DNA of 64,000 nt from Myxococcales bacterium (lineage in GTDB: Bacteria; Myxococcota; UBA727; JABDBI01), in contig JAHFEG010000008.1 in NCBI GenBank assembly GCA_023248595.1, forward strand, positions 1 through 64,000, in the 5' to 3' direction. Below, piece by piece: positions 55,534 through 63,053 of the stretch. The notes under the pieces were generated by a model. The model made no database searches. It was not told where the DNA came from and saw nothing but the letters and a program-made list of their open reading frames with translations. How positions within the stretch are numbered: position 1 is the stretch's first letter; every line of letters begins with the position of its first letter. A program made the position numbers and the translations under genes.

Positions 55534-56369
55534 AGCAGCAGCCATATCAACAAATAAGTTTTAAGAATTTAATTCTACGCCATTTAGCTAGAAATATTCT
55601 CGCAAGAAATAAAGTGTTTAAAAATATTCACCAAGGAGAAAGCTGCTATATTTTTGGAAATGGCATTTCCCTTAAAGGAATGGATCTAAAAAAATTTGAT
55701 GATAAAATTTCTATTGGTTGTGGTTTTATTTATCTCCATAAAGAATTTCCATATCTAAATATGAGATACTGTTTAGAATTGCACCCCTTCTATTATTACC
55801 CTCTTTGGAAAAATCCATATAGTCGGCTTAGAGAGAAAAATATCCTTGGTGCATTATCCAAAAAGTTTTTGACTGACCATAAAAATTTAATTTCATTTTG
55901 CAGTTTATCTAATTATTTTGGGATTAGAGCTGAAAACATATATTATTTACATAATTTTGGATTAAAAACTCCTTCCCTTGAGGCCTGTAATTTAGATGGG
56001 AATTTTAGTTTTATGCAAGGGGCTTTATACGGCATGATCGGTCTTGCAATTTATATGGGATTTAAAAAAGCGACTCTAGTCGGATGCGATTACACTCACT
56101 CCCCAGCAAGAAGCCTGCACTTCTATGAAAAAGGAGAAGGCGTAATCCATACAGATACAAACAGAAGCAACAATGTTTTTTTTGAACTTATTAAACAGAA
56201 AATTGATCTTTTAACTGTTACTATCCCTGGGACGCAAAGTAAAGATTTAAAATATGTTGAATATGATAAGTATTCTGGCGAAAAATTTTGTTATCGTGAA
56301 AACACGCAAATTGTAGAAAAAAAGTGGCTGAATTGTTTGCGTGATTCTAAAATGTATTCAGTATGTTGA
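55524..56369 (+). CDS. Candidate sialyltransferase-like enzyme (GT42 or DUF115-like)
   Basis: The 281-residue protein has no signal peptide. A glycine-rich loop IFGNGISLKGMDLKKFDD (43-60) and a C-terminal helix GALYGMIGLAIYMGFKKATLVGCDY (166-190) correspond by eye to the GNGPSL and AIAIALGY...CGIDFY regions of the Campylobacter CstI/CstII sialyltransferases (GT42). The DUF115/MptE-like fold has similar patterns, so it is a candidate, not a sure call. If GT42-like, it would add the CMP-nonulosonate made upstream. TTG start; it overlaps the preceding gene by 10 bases. Confidence 0.55.
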   Translation: MLVEQQPYQQISFKNLILRHLARNILARNKVFKNIHQGESCYIFGNGISLKGMDLKKFDDKISIGCGFIYLHKEFPYLNMRYCLELHPFYYYPLWKNPYSRLREKNILGALSKKFLTDHKNLISFCSLSNYFGIRAENIYYLHNFGLKTPSLEACNLDGNFSFMQGALYGMIGLAIYMGFKKATLVGCDYTHSPARSLHFYEKGEGVIHTDTNRSNNVFFELIKQKIDLLTVTIPGTQSKDLKYVEYDKYSGEKFCYRENTQIVEKKWLNCLRDSKMYSVC

Positions 56370-56382
56370 TGAATTTTAAAAC

Positions 56383-57588
56383 ATGAATTACGATGCTGAC
56401 GTAATTATTATTGGCGGTGGGATTGTCGGATGTGCAACGGCGATGCGTTTGCTACAGGCTAGACCTTCTTTAAAATTGCTTTTAATCGATAAAGAAATAA
56501 AATTGGCGCAACATCAAACAGGTCGCAATAGCGGAGTCATTCATTCCGGTCTTTATTATAAACCCGGATCTCTTAAGGCGCATAATTGTAGAGAAGGATA
56601 TCAACAACTTCTACAATTCTGTCAAGAAGAAGAAATCTCTCACCAAATTTGCGGCAAATTAGTGATAGCAACTTCTTTAGAAGAAATCCCGAAGCTTGAG
56701 GCGCTTTACTCGCGCGGTTTAGCTAATGGACTAAAAAATTTACGGCAAGTTAGTCAGTCTGAAATTCGTGAGATAGAACCAGACTGTTCAAGCGTCGCGG
56801 GTTTGTTAGTTCCGGAGACAGGAATTGTCGATTATGGAGAAGTTACAGAAAAATATCGCGAAAAAATTCAAAAAATGGGTGGCGAGTTCCGATTGGGCGA
56901 AGAAATTGTTGACATCCGAAACAGTCAAAATTGCGTTGAAGTGATTGGTAAAAAACAAACAAGGACAACGAAAATTCTTGTGACATGTGCGGGTTTGCAT
57001 TCTGATCGATTGGCTCAAAAAACAGAGAACAAATTACCTGTTCGAATTCTCCCTTTTCGAGGAGAATATTACAAACTGAAAGAGTCCGCCAAAAAATTTG
57101 TTCGCAATCTTATCTATCCAGTGCCTAATCCTGCGTTTCCATTTTTAGGTGTTCATTTTACACGCATGATAAATGGCGATATCGAATGTGGACCCAACGC
57201 AGTCTTAGCTTTTGGGCGAGAGGCCTATCAGAAAACAGATTTTAATTGGAAAGACACCTGGGAAACTTTGACTTGGCCAGGATTTCATAAAGTAGCGCGT
57301 CAGTATTGGCGTGAAGGCCTTGGCGAGATGCATCGCTCTATTAGCAGAAAGGCTTTTGTAAAAGCGTTGCAAAAACTTGTTCCAGCTATTCAATCCGAGC
57401 ACCTCGAGCCTGCCCAGTCAGGAATCCGCGCTCAAGCCTGTGATTTACAAGGTAATTTGTTGGATGATTTTCATATTCGTTTTAGTGATCGTATCATTCA
57501 AGTTTGTAATGCGCCTTCTCCTGCGGCAACAGCTTCTTTAGCAATAGGGAAACACTTGGCGACTGAAGCATTGTTGCGACTGGCCTGA
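56383..57588 (+). CDS. lhgO: L-2-hydroxyglutarate oxidase-like flavoenzyme
   Basis: The 401-residue DAO-family protein has the FAD-binding GGGIVGCATAMRLL at the N-terminus, HQTGRNSGVIHSGLYYKPGS (diagnostic of LhgO), EPETGIVDYGEV-like and C-terminal SGIRAQ. LhgO oxidises L-2-hydroxyglutarate. Why it sits in a glycan cluster is unclear: it may recycle a 2-hydroxyglutarate made by a transaminase-linked side reaction, or its true substrate may be another 2-hydroxy acid. Its end touches the start of the GmhB-like gene. Confidence 0.85.
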   Translation: MNYDADVIIIGGGIVGCATAMRLLQARPSLKLLLIDKEIKLAQHQTGRNSGVIHSGLYYKPGSLKAHNCREGYQQLLQFCQEEEISHQICGKLVIATSLEEIPKLEALYSRGLANGLKNLRQVSQSEIREIEPDCSSVAGLLVPETGIVDYGEVTEKYREKIQKMGGEFRLGEEIVDIRNSQNCVEVIGKKQTRTTKILVTCAGLHSDRLAQKTENKLPVRILPFRGEYYKLKESAKKFVRNLIYPVPNPAFPFLGVHFTRMINGDIECGPNAVLAFGREAYQKTDFNWKDTWETLTWPGFHKVARQYWREGLGEMHRSISRKAFVKALQKLVPAIQSEHLEPAQSGIRAQACDLQGNLLDDFHIRFSDRIIQVCNAPSPAATASLAIGKHLATEALLRLA

Positions 57589-58274
57589 AAATCGAACTGC
57601 AAAAATTCCGAGCTCTTATTCTTGATCGAGATGGCGTTATTAATGTTGATAAGCACTATGTTTACCGAAAAGAGCAGTTTGAATTTATTGAATCTATTTT
57701 TAGTTTATGTCGAGCAGCAAAGCGCAAAAATTACCGTTTGATTGTGACAACGAATCAGTCAGGCATTGGTCGTGGTTATTTTACAGAAGTTGATTTTAAA
57801 AAATTAACAGACTGGATGCAGGAAATTTTTGAGATCGAAAACTGTGCTTTAGATAAGGTTTACTATAGCCCTTATCATCCCGTGCATGGCATCGGAACTT
57901 ATCGAAAAGATTCTGAGTTTAGAAAACCAAAACCAGGCATGATTTTGTTAGCAGCGAAAGAATTCAATCTCGATTTATCCAATTCTATTTCGGTTGGGGA
58001 TAAATTGACAGACGTTCAAGCTGGAGAGTTAGCAGGTGTGCGACAAAATTTTCTGTATGCACCGGCTCAAATTTCTAATTTATCGGAGTTTCGCATAAGG
58101 AAACTTCGTCATTGCGAGCGCAGGCAAAGCAATCTAGATGAAAACAATTGGATAGCCACGTCACCTACGGTTCCTCGCTATGACGAAAACTGCTTAAACG
58201 AAACTTCGGTTAATTTGTTTAAATCCGACGGAAAAATCACCCATCATTTAAGTGACATCGAAAGTTACCTTTAA
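57585..58274 (+). CDS. gmhB: GmhB-like HAD phosphatase carrying an in-frame repeat
   Basis: About 229 residues. The catalytic motif LILDRDGVINVDKHYV begins near residue 11 and needs a start upstream of 57618; a shorter TTG start at 57738 would delete it. Only CTG 57585 or ATT 57570 are available, both unusual. Motif II VTTNQSGIGRG, a zinc-loop region (SPYHPVHGI), RKPKPGMI and GDKLTDVQAG follow. It resembles D-glycero-D-manno-heptose-1,7-bisphosphate phosphatase. Residues at 58105-58187 come from a palindromic repeat, after which the frame continues to SDIESYL. Confidence 0.82.
   Translation: MKIELQKFRALILDRDGVINVDKHYVYRKEQFEFIESIFSLCRAAKRKNYRLIVTTNQSGIGRGYFTEVDFKKLTDWMQEIFEIENCALDKVYYSPYHPVHGIGTYRKDSEFRKPKPGMILLAAKEFNLDLSNSISVGDKLTDVQAGELAGVRQNFLYAPAQISNLSEFRIRKLRHCERRQSNLDENNWIATSPTVPRYDENCLNETSVNLFKSDGKITHHLSDIESYL
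58105..58187 (+). repeat. Palindromic repeat inserted in frame in the gmhB-like gene
   Basis: TTCGTCATTGCGAGCG at the left and CTCGCTATGACGAA at the right are inverted halves with the central CAAAGCAATC and GATAGCC blocks. This belongs to the widespread CGTCATTGCGAG class of mobile palindromes. It lies within the 3' part of the coding sequence and is read as HCERRQSNLD... without a stop. Confidence 0.8.
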
Positions 58275-58280
58275 AAAACT

Positions 58281-58862
58281 ATGAAACAAAATATTAAAGC
58301 TTATTTTGAAAAGTTGTCTTGGGCGCTTACCTTGAACGCAACAGAACAAATTCCGGTTTTGGGGCAAGCGCTTCATGATGCCTGGAAGACCGGGCATACG
58401 ATTTACTTGTGTGGAAATGGGGGCAGTGCAGGGAATGCGATTCATTTAGCCAATGATTTACTCTATGGGGCAGGAAAACGAAACGGTGTTGGCATCCGTG
58501 TAGAATCTTTAAGCTCCAATCCTGCCGTTTTAACATGCCTAGCCAATGATATTGGTTATGAAGAAATTTATGCTGAGCAACTTCGTGTAAAGGCAAACCC
58601 AAGAGATGTGCTTGTTGTCTTTTCCGGCAGTGGAAATTCCCCCAATGTTGTCAAAGCGCTTGAAGTTGGTAACGCCATCGATATGAAAACATTTGCGATT
58701 TTAGGATACTCTGGCGGACGTTGCAAAGAAATCGCGCAGCATCCAATTCATTTTGAAGTTAATGACATGCAGATTGCTGAAGATTTGCAAATGATTGTTG
58801 GTCATATTTGTATGCAGTGGCTATCGGAACAAGAGCCTTTTGAGAGAAAAGTAAATATATGA
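58281..58862 (+). CDS. gmhA: GmhA-like SIS-domain isomerase (second)
   Basis: The 193-residue SIS protein has IYLCGNGGSAGNAIHLANDL, LTCLANDIGYEEIYAEQL and FSGSGNSPNVVKALE. It follows the GmhB-like gene after 6 bases, the classic heptose pair (isomerase and bisphosphatase) of the ADP/GDP-heptose pathway. This makes a heptose-like branch in the cluster plausible. Its end overlaps the fused epimerase start as ATGA-type coupling. Confidence 0.88.
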   Translation: MKQNIKAYFEKLSWALTLNATEQIPVLGQALHDAWKTGHTIYLCGNGGSAGNAIHLANDLLYGAGKRNGVGIRVESLSSNPAVLTCLANDIGYEEIYAEQLRVKANPRDVLVVFSGSGNSPNVVKALEVGNAIDMKTFAILGYSGGRCKEIAQHPIHFEVNDMQIAEDLQMIVGHICMQWLSEQEPFERKVNI

Positions 58863-60832
58863 AAAATTTAGTTACTGGTGGGGCAGGATTCATCGGAAGC
58901 CATCTTGTCGACAAGCTTCTTGAGCTTGGCCATGAAGTTGTTGTGTTAGATAATTTTAGTACCGGCCGAAAAGAAAACTTAAGCCATGTGGAGAAACAGA
59001 TCCAAATTATTGAATGCGATTTATCAATTTCAGGACATTGGGCACAACATTTTTCTGGTGTTGATTTTGTATTTCACTTGGGCGCTCTTGCAGACATTGT
59101 TCCAAGTATTCAAAACCCTGAAGCTTATTTTCGGGCCAATGTAGATGGAACTTTCAATGTTTTGCAAGCAAGCAAAGCAGCCGGTATTAAGCGATTTATT
59201 TATTCTGCCTCATCCTCATGTTACGGAATTCCAGATAATTATCCAACCTCGGAAACAGCAGAGATTCGGCCCCAGTATCCTTATGCCCTAACCAAACGTC
59301 TTGGCGAAGAGCTGGTTATGCATTGGGCGCAAGTTTATAAATTGCCTGCTTTGTCTTTACGTTTCTTTAATGTGTACGGGACACGCTCGCGCACATCAGG
59401 AACTTATGGCGCAGTCCTTGGTGTTTTCTTAGCACAAAAATTAGCGAATCATCCGCTGACTGTTGTGGGTGACGGCAGGCAAACCAGAGATTTTACTTAT
59501 GTGACTGATATTGCTGAAGCATTGATTGCTGCAGCTAAAAGCAACAAAGTTGGCGAGATTTACAACGTTGGCAGTGGACAAACAGTTTCGGTGAATCGAT
59601 TGGTAGAGCTTTTGGAATGCGACAAGGTCCACATTCCGAAACGTCCCGGTGAACCAGACAGTACGTTTGCAGACATACGGAAAATTAAAAACGATTTGCA
59701 ATGGCAGCCGAAGGTTTCGATTGAAGAAGGTGTCTCGGAAGTTGTTAAAAACATTGATTACTGGAAAAATGCACCAGTATGGACACCAGATAAAATTCAA
59801 ACAGCAACAAAAGATTGGTTTCAATATCTTGGTGGTCGTATGCAAGAAACAATTAAGAAAATTTATGTCACCGGAGGAGCTGGCTACGTCGGAGCAATGC
59901 TGGTTCCTCGATTACTCGAGGAAGGTTTCGAAGTCACTGTTCTAGATTTGATGATGTACGGTGAAGAGGTTTTAAAAAAACATCCCAAATTAAACCTTAT
60001 CAGGGGCGATATTAGAGACAAAGAGCTCTTAAAGAAAACTGTTCCTGATCATGATGCCGTGATTCATTTGGCTTGCATTTCCAATGATCCAAGTTTCGAA
60101 TTAAATCCAGATTTAGGGAAGTCGATTAATCTAGATGCTTTCCAGCCCCTTGTGGAAATTAGCAAAGCAGCAGGCATAAAACGTTTTGTTTATGCCTCTT
60201 CTTCTTCTGTTTATGGTGTGAAAGAAGAAAACGATGTTCATGAAGAGATGACACTCGAACCGCTGACGGATTATTCGAAGTTTAAAGCCGATTGTGAGAA
60301 AATTTTAAAGAATTATCAGTCACCTGAATTTACGACGGTGACGATTCGCCCTGCTACAGTTTGCGGCTATTCTCCAAGGCAGCGTTTGGATGTTGTGGTG
60401 AATATCTTGACGAATTTGGCGTTTCATAAACGTCAAATCAGTGTTTTTGGCGGACAGCAATTGAGACCCAATATTCATATTGCTGACATGGTGGAAGCTT
60501 ATTTAACCTTATTGCGCGCACCAAAAGAAAAAATTGCAGGAGAAATTTTTAATGCAGGATTTGAAAACCAAACAGTTTTAGATTTAGCTGAGACCGTACA
60601 AAAAGTTGTTGGCGATGATGTTCGGTTAGTGGCAACGCCGACAAATGACAACCGCTCGTATCATATCTCATCTCGAAAAATTACGGAAAAATTAGGGTTT
60701 ACTCCTAGTCATAGCATTGAAGAGGCTGTGGAAGATTTGAAGCGCGCATTTGAATCGGGGAAGTTGCCTAATTCTTTTGAAGATGAGCGCTATTTTAACA
60801 TCAAACGAATGCAATCTTTGCAACTTAGGTGA
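58859..60832 (+). CDS. Fusion of two NAD-dependent sugar epimerase/dehydratase domains
   Basis: The 657-residue protein is two extended SDR units. Unit 1 (1 to ~325) has [11 protein letters not shown] (6-16), SSSCYGIP and YPYALTKR, like UDP-sugar 4-epimerases. Unit 2 (~328 to 657) has VTGGAGYVGAML (337-348), SSSSVYG and TDYSKFKAD and is more like a dTDP/GDP-sugar epimerase or dehydratase. An in-frame ATG with an upstream GGTGG lies at 59840, exactly at the domain border, so the second unit could also be made separately. In relatives I expect two genes here. Confidence 0.88.
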   Translation: MKNLVTGGAGFIGSHLVDKLLELGHEVVVLDNFSTGRKENLSHVEKQIQIIECDLSISGHWAQHFSGVDFVFHLGALADIVPSIQNPEAYFRANVDGTFNVLQASKAAGIKRFIYSASSSCYGIPDNYPTSETAEIRPQYPYALTKRLGEELVMHWAQVYKLPALSLRFFNVYGTRSRTSGTYGAVLGVFLAQKLANHPLTVVGDGRQTRDFTYVTDIAEALIAAAKSNKVGEIYNVGSGQTVSVNRLVELLECDKVHIPKRPGEPDSTFADIRKIKNDLQWQPKVSIEEGVSEVVKNIDYWKNAPVWTPDKIQTATKDWFQYLGGRMQETIKKIYVTGGAGYVGAMLVPRLLEEGFEVTVLDLMMYGEEVLKKHPKLNLIRGDIRDKELLKKTVPDHDAVIHLACISNDPSFELNPDLGKSINLDAFQPLVEISKAAGIKRFVYASSSSVYGVKEENDVHEEMTLEPLTDYSKFKADCEKILKNYQSPEFTTVTIRPATVCGYSPRQRLDVVVNILTNLAFHKRQISVFGGQQLRPNIHIADMVEAYLTLLRAPKEKIAGEIFNAGFENQTVLDLAETVQKVVGDDVRLVATPTNDNRSYHISSRKITEKLGFTPSHSIEEAVEDLKRAFESGKLPNSFEDERYFNIKRMQSLQLR

Positions 60833-60835
60833 AAA

Positions 60836-61945
60836 ATGAAAGTTCGATATTCCTATCTTGACCAGCAGTTTGCCCATTGCGATGATCTTTGGAATGAATT
60901 GAAAAAATTTGTTGCGACTGGTGACTTTACTCTTGGTAAACCTCTTGTTGAATTTGAAGAAAAATTTGCTGCTCTAATTGGTTCAAAATATGCCATTGGT
61001 GTTAACTCTGGAACCGACGCCATCAAATTATCGCTTAAAGCATTGGGTGTTGGTTTTGGTGACGAAGTTATTACTGCTGCAAATACTTTTGTAGCAACAG
61101 TTGGTGCTATTGTTGAACTCGGAGCAAAGCCTGTTTTTGTCGATTGCAACGATACTTTTTGCATGGATGTGTCTCTAGTAGAGCAAGCGATTACTGAGAG
61201 GACCAAGGCAATTATCCCCGTTCATTTTACTGGCTATATGACAGATATGAGAAGGCTGATGCCTTTATCTGAAAAGCATGGTTTACCGCTTGTTGAAGAT
61301 GCGTGCCAATCAATTTTGGGGGCTATTGATAATAAGAATGCAGGAACCTGGGGTATCACTGGTGCCTTTTCTCTGCACCCTCTTAAAAATCTTAATGTTT
61401 GGTCCGATGGAGGCATAATTGTCACTAACGATGACAATATGGCGAAAAAGTTAAGGCTGTTGCGTAATCATGGTCTTGTTGACCGAGATACGGTGCAAAT
61501 TATGGGATGCAATTCCAGACTTGATACCATTCAAGCTGTTGTTGGTAACTGGCTTATTCCGCAGACGAGAGATATTGCACAACGACGAATGGAAAATGCT
61601 AACTATTACGATAGTTTTTTAAAAAAGATCCCAGAGCTTACTATTCCTCCGCGGCCTTCAGGCTATCGGATTGTGTATCACCTATACATGGTTTTTGCTG
61701 AACGTCGTGATGCCTTACTCGAGCATTGCATTAAAAATGGCATCGAGGCTAAGGTGCACTACCCAGTGCCTATTTATCGTCAGCCAGCGTTAAATTATTT
61801 GGGCCATTGTGAAGGCGATTTTCCTGTTTCTGATAGACATGCTCAAAATGTGATTAGTTTTCCGTGCGATCAACATTTATCAAAAGAAGAAATGGATTAT
61901 GTGGTCAGAGTTGTTTCAGATTTTTACTTAAATCCAAGAGTTTAA
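60836..61945 (+). CDS. DegT/DnrJ/EryC1/StrS sugar aminotransferase (second)
   Basis: The 369-residue aminotransferase has VNSGTDAIKLSLKALG, GDEVITAANTFVAT, VEDACQSILGA and SLHPLKNLNVWSDGG with the PLP Lys184. Its C-terminal KVHYPVPIYRQPALNYLG is common to this group. It lies 3 bases after the fused epimerase gene with AGGTGA before the ATG, so the two probably form and aminate one keto-sugar. It is paralogous to the next gene. Confidence 0.92.
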   Translation: MKVRYSYLDQQFAHCDDLWNELKKFVATGDFTLGKPLVEFEEKFAALIGSKYAIGVNSGTDAIKLSLKALGVGFGDEVITAANTFVATVGAIVELGAKPVFVDCNDTFCMDVSLVEQAITERTKAIIPVHFTGYMTDMRRLMPLSEKHGLPLVEDACQSILGAIDNKNAGTWGITGAFSLHPLKNLNVWSDGGIIVTNDDNMAKKLRLLRNHGLVDRDTVQIMGCNSRLDTIQAVVGNWLIPQTRDIAQRRMENANYYDSFLKKIPELTIPPRPSGYRIVYHLYMVFAERRDALLEHCIKNGIEAKVHYPVPIYRQPALNYLGHCEGDFPVSDRHAQNVISFPCDQHLSKEEMDYVVRVVSDFYLNPRV

Positions 61946-61949
61946 TACT

Positions 61950-63053
61950 GTGAAAATTCCATACGTCAATTTTTTGCTACAGTGGGAGAAAGAGAGAGAA
62001 GAGCTCCTCTCTATTATCGAGAATGTGCTTGCTTCTGGCCAATACATCGCAGGACGATTTGTTGAAGAATTTGAAGAAAAAGCTGCACGTCTTTGTCAAA
62101 CAAAATATTGCGTTGCTTTAAATAGCGGAACTGATGCTTTGATCTTTGGGTTAATTGCTTTGGGCGTTAAGCCTGGTGACGAAGTTATCACGCCACCAAA
62201 TTCTTTTATTGCTTCAACTGCGGCGATCGTGCATGTCGGGGCAAAACCCGTTTTTGTTGATGTGCTTGATGATCAAAATATCGATCCAGAAAAAATCGAA
62301 ACTGTGATTACTCCAAAAACAAAAGCAATCATGCCGGTGCATTTGACTGGACGCATGGCACAAATGGATCGAATCAAACGGATTTCTGAGCAACATGGAA
62401 TTCCAATTATTGAAGATGCTGCGCAAGCGATTGGCTCTACATATCAGGGTATTCCTAGTGGAAAATGGGGAAGCGTTGGTTGTTTTTCTGCTCATCCTTT
62501 GAAAAATTTAAATGCCTGCGGCGACAGCGGTTTTCTTGTGACCGATGATAAAAAAATTGCCTCACAAGTCAAGCTTATGCGGAATCACGGCCTTGCGGAT
62601 AGAAACACTGTCCAACTTTTTGGCTATGTTTCCAGAATGGATGCTTTGCAGGCAGCTATTTTAAGTTTTCGAATTGATAAGCTAGATAATGTGACGAATC
62701 TCCGAAGACAAAATGCGCAACTGTATGCTCAACTATTAGATTCTAGCCATGTGTTCTTCCCTAAAGAACAATTAACTGAGTCTAATACTTATCATACATT
62801 TGTTATTCAAGTTGATCGTCGAGATGATTTAAAAAAGTATCTAGAAGAAGCGGGAGTGGAAACTTCTATTCATTACCCGGTTCCAATTCATTTGCAGCCG
62901 GCCTCCAAATACTTAGAACACGGAGCAGGAAGCTTTCCTGTTACGGAGAGGCAAGCGAATCGAATTTTGACGCTACCTGTCAATCAATATTTAGCAAAAG
63001 AGCAAATTTCAAAAATTAGCCACCTTGTGAATGGGTTTTATGAAAGAAATTAA
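61950..63053 (+). CDS. DegT/DnrJ/EryC1/StrS sugar aminotransferase (third)
   Basis: The 367-residue enzyme has LNSGTDALIFGLIALG, GDEVITPPNSFIAST, IEDAAQAIGS and SAHPLKNLNACGDSG with PLP Lys185. Its arrangement mirrors that of the preceding gene, so the pair arose by tandem duplication or joint acquisition. It may aminate a second position or a second sugar. The GTG start lies 4 bases after the previous stop, and the end overlaps the E1-alpha start by 14 bases. Confidence 0.92.
   Translation: MKIPYVNFLLQWEKEREELLSIIENVLASGQYIAGRFVEEFEEKAARLCQTKYCVALNSGTDALIFGLIALGVKPGDEVITPPNSFIASTAAIVHVGAKPVFVDVLDDQNIDPEKIETVITPKTKAIMPVHLTGRMAQMDRIKRISEQHGIPIIEDAAQAIGSTYQGIPSGKWGSVGCFSAHPLKNLNACGDSGFLVTDDKKIASQVKLMRNHGLADRNTVQLFGYVSRMDALQAAILSFRIDKLDNVTNLRRQNAQLYAQLLDSSHVFFPKEQLTESNTYHTFVIQVDRRDDLKKYLEEAGVETSIHYPVPIHLQPASKYLEHGAGSFPVTERQANRILTLPVNQYLAKEQISKISHLVNGFYERN

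Noticed and set aside
57738-58274. Short GmhB-like gene starting at TTG 57738
   Set aside because: It would lose the catalytic DRDG block, which is clearly encoded in frame just upstream.
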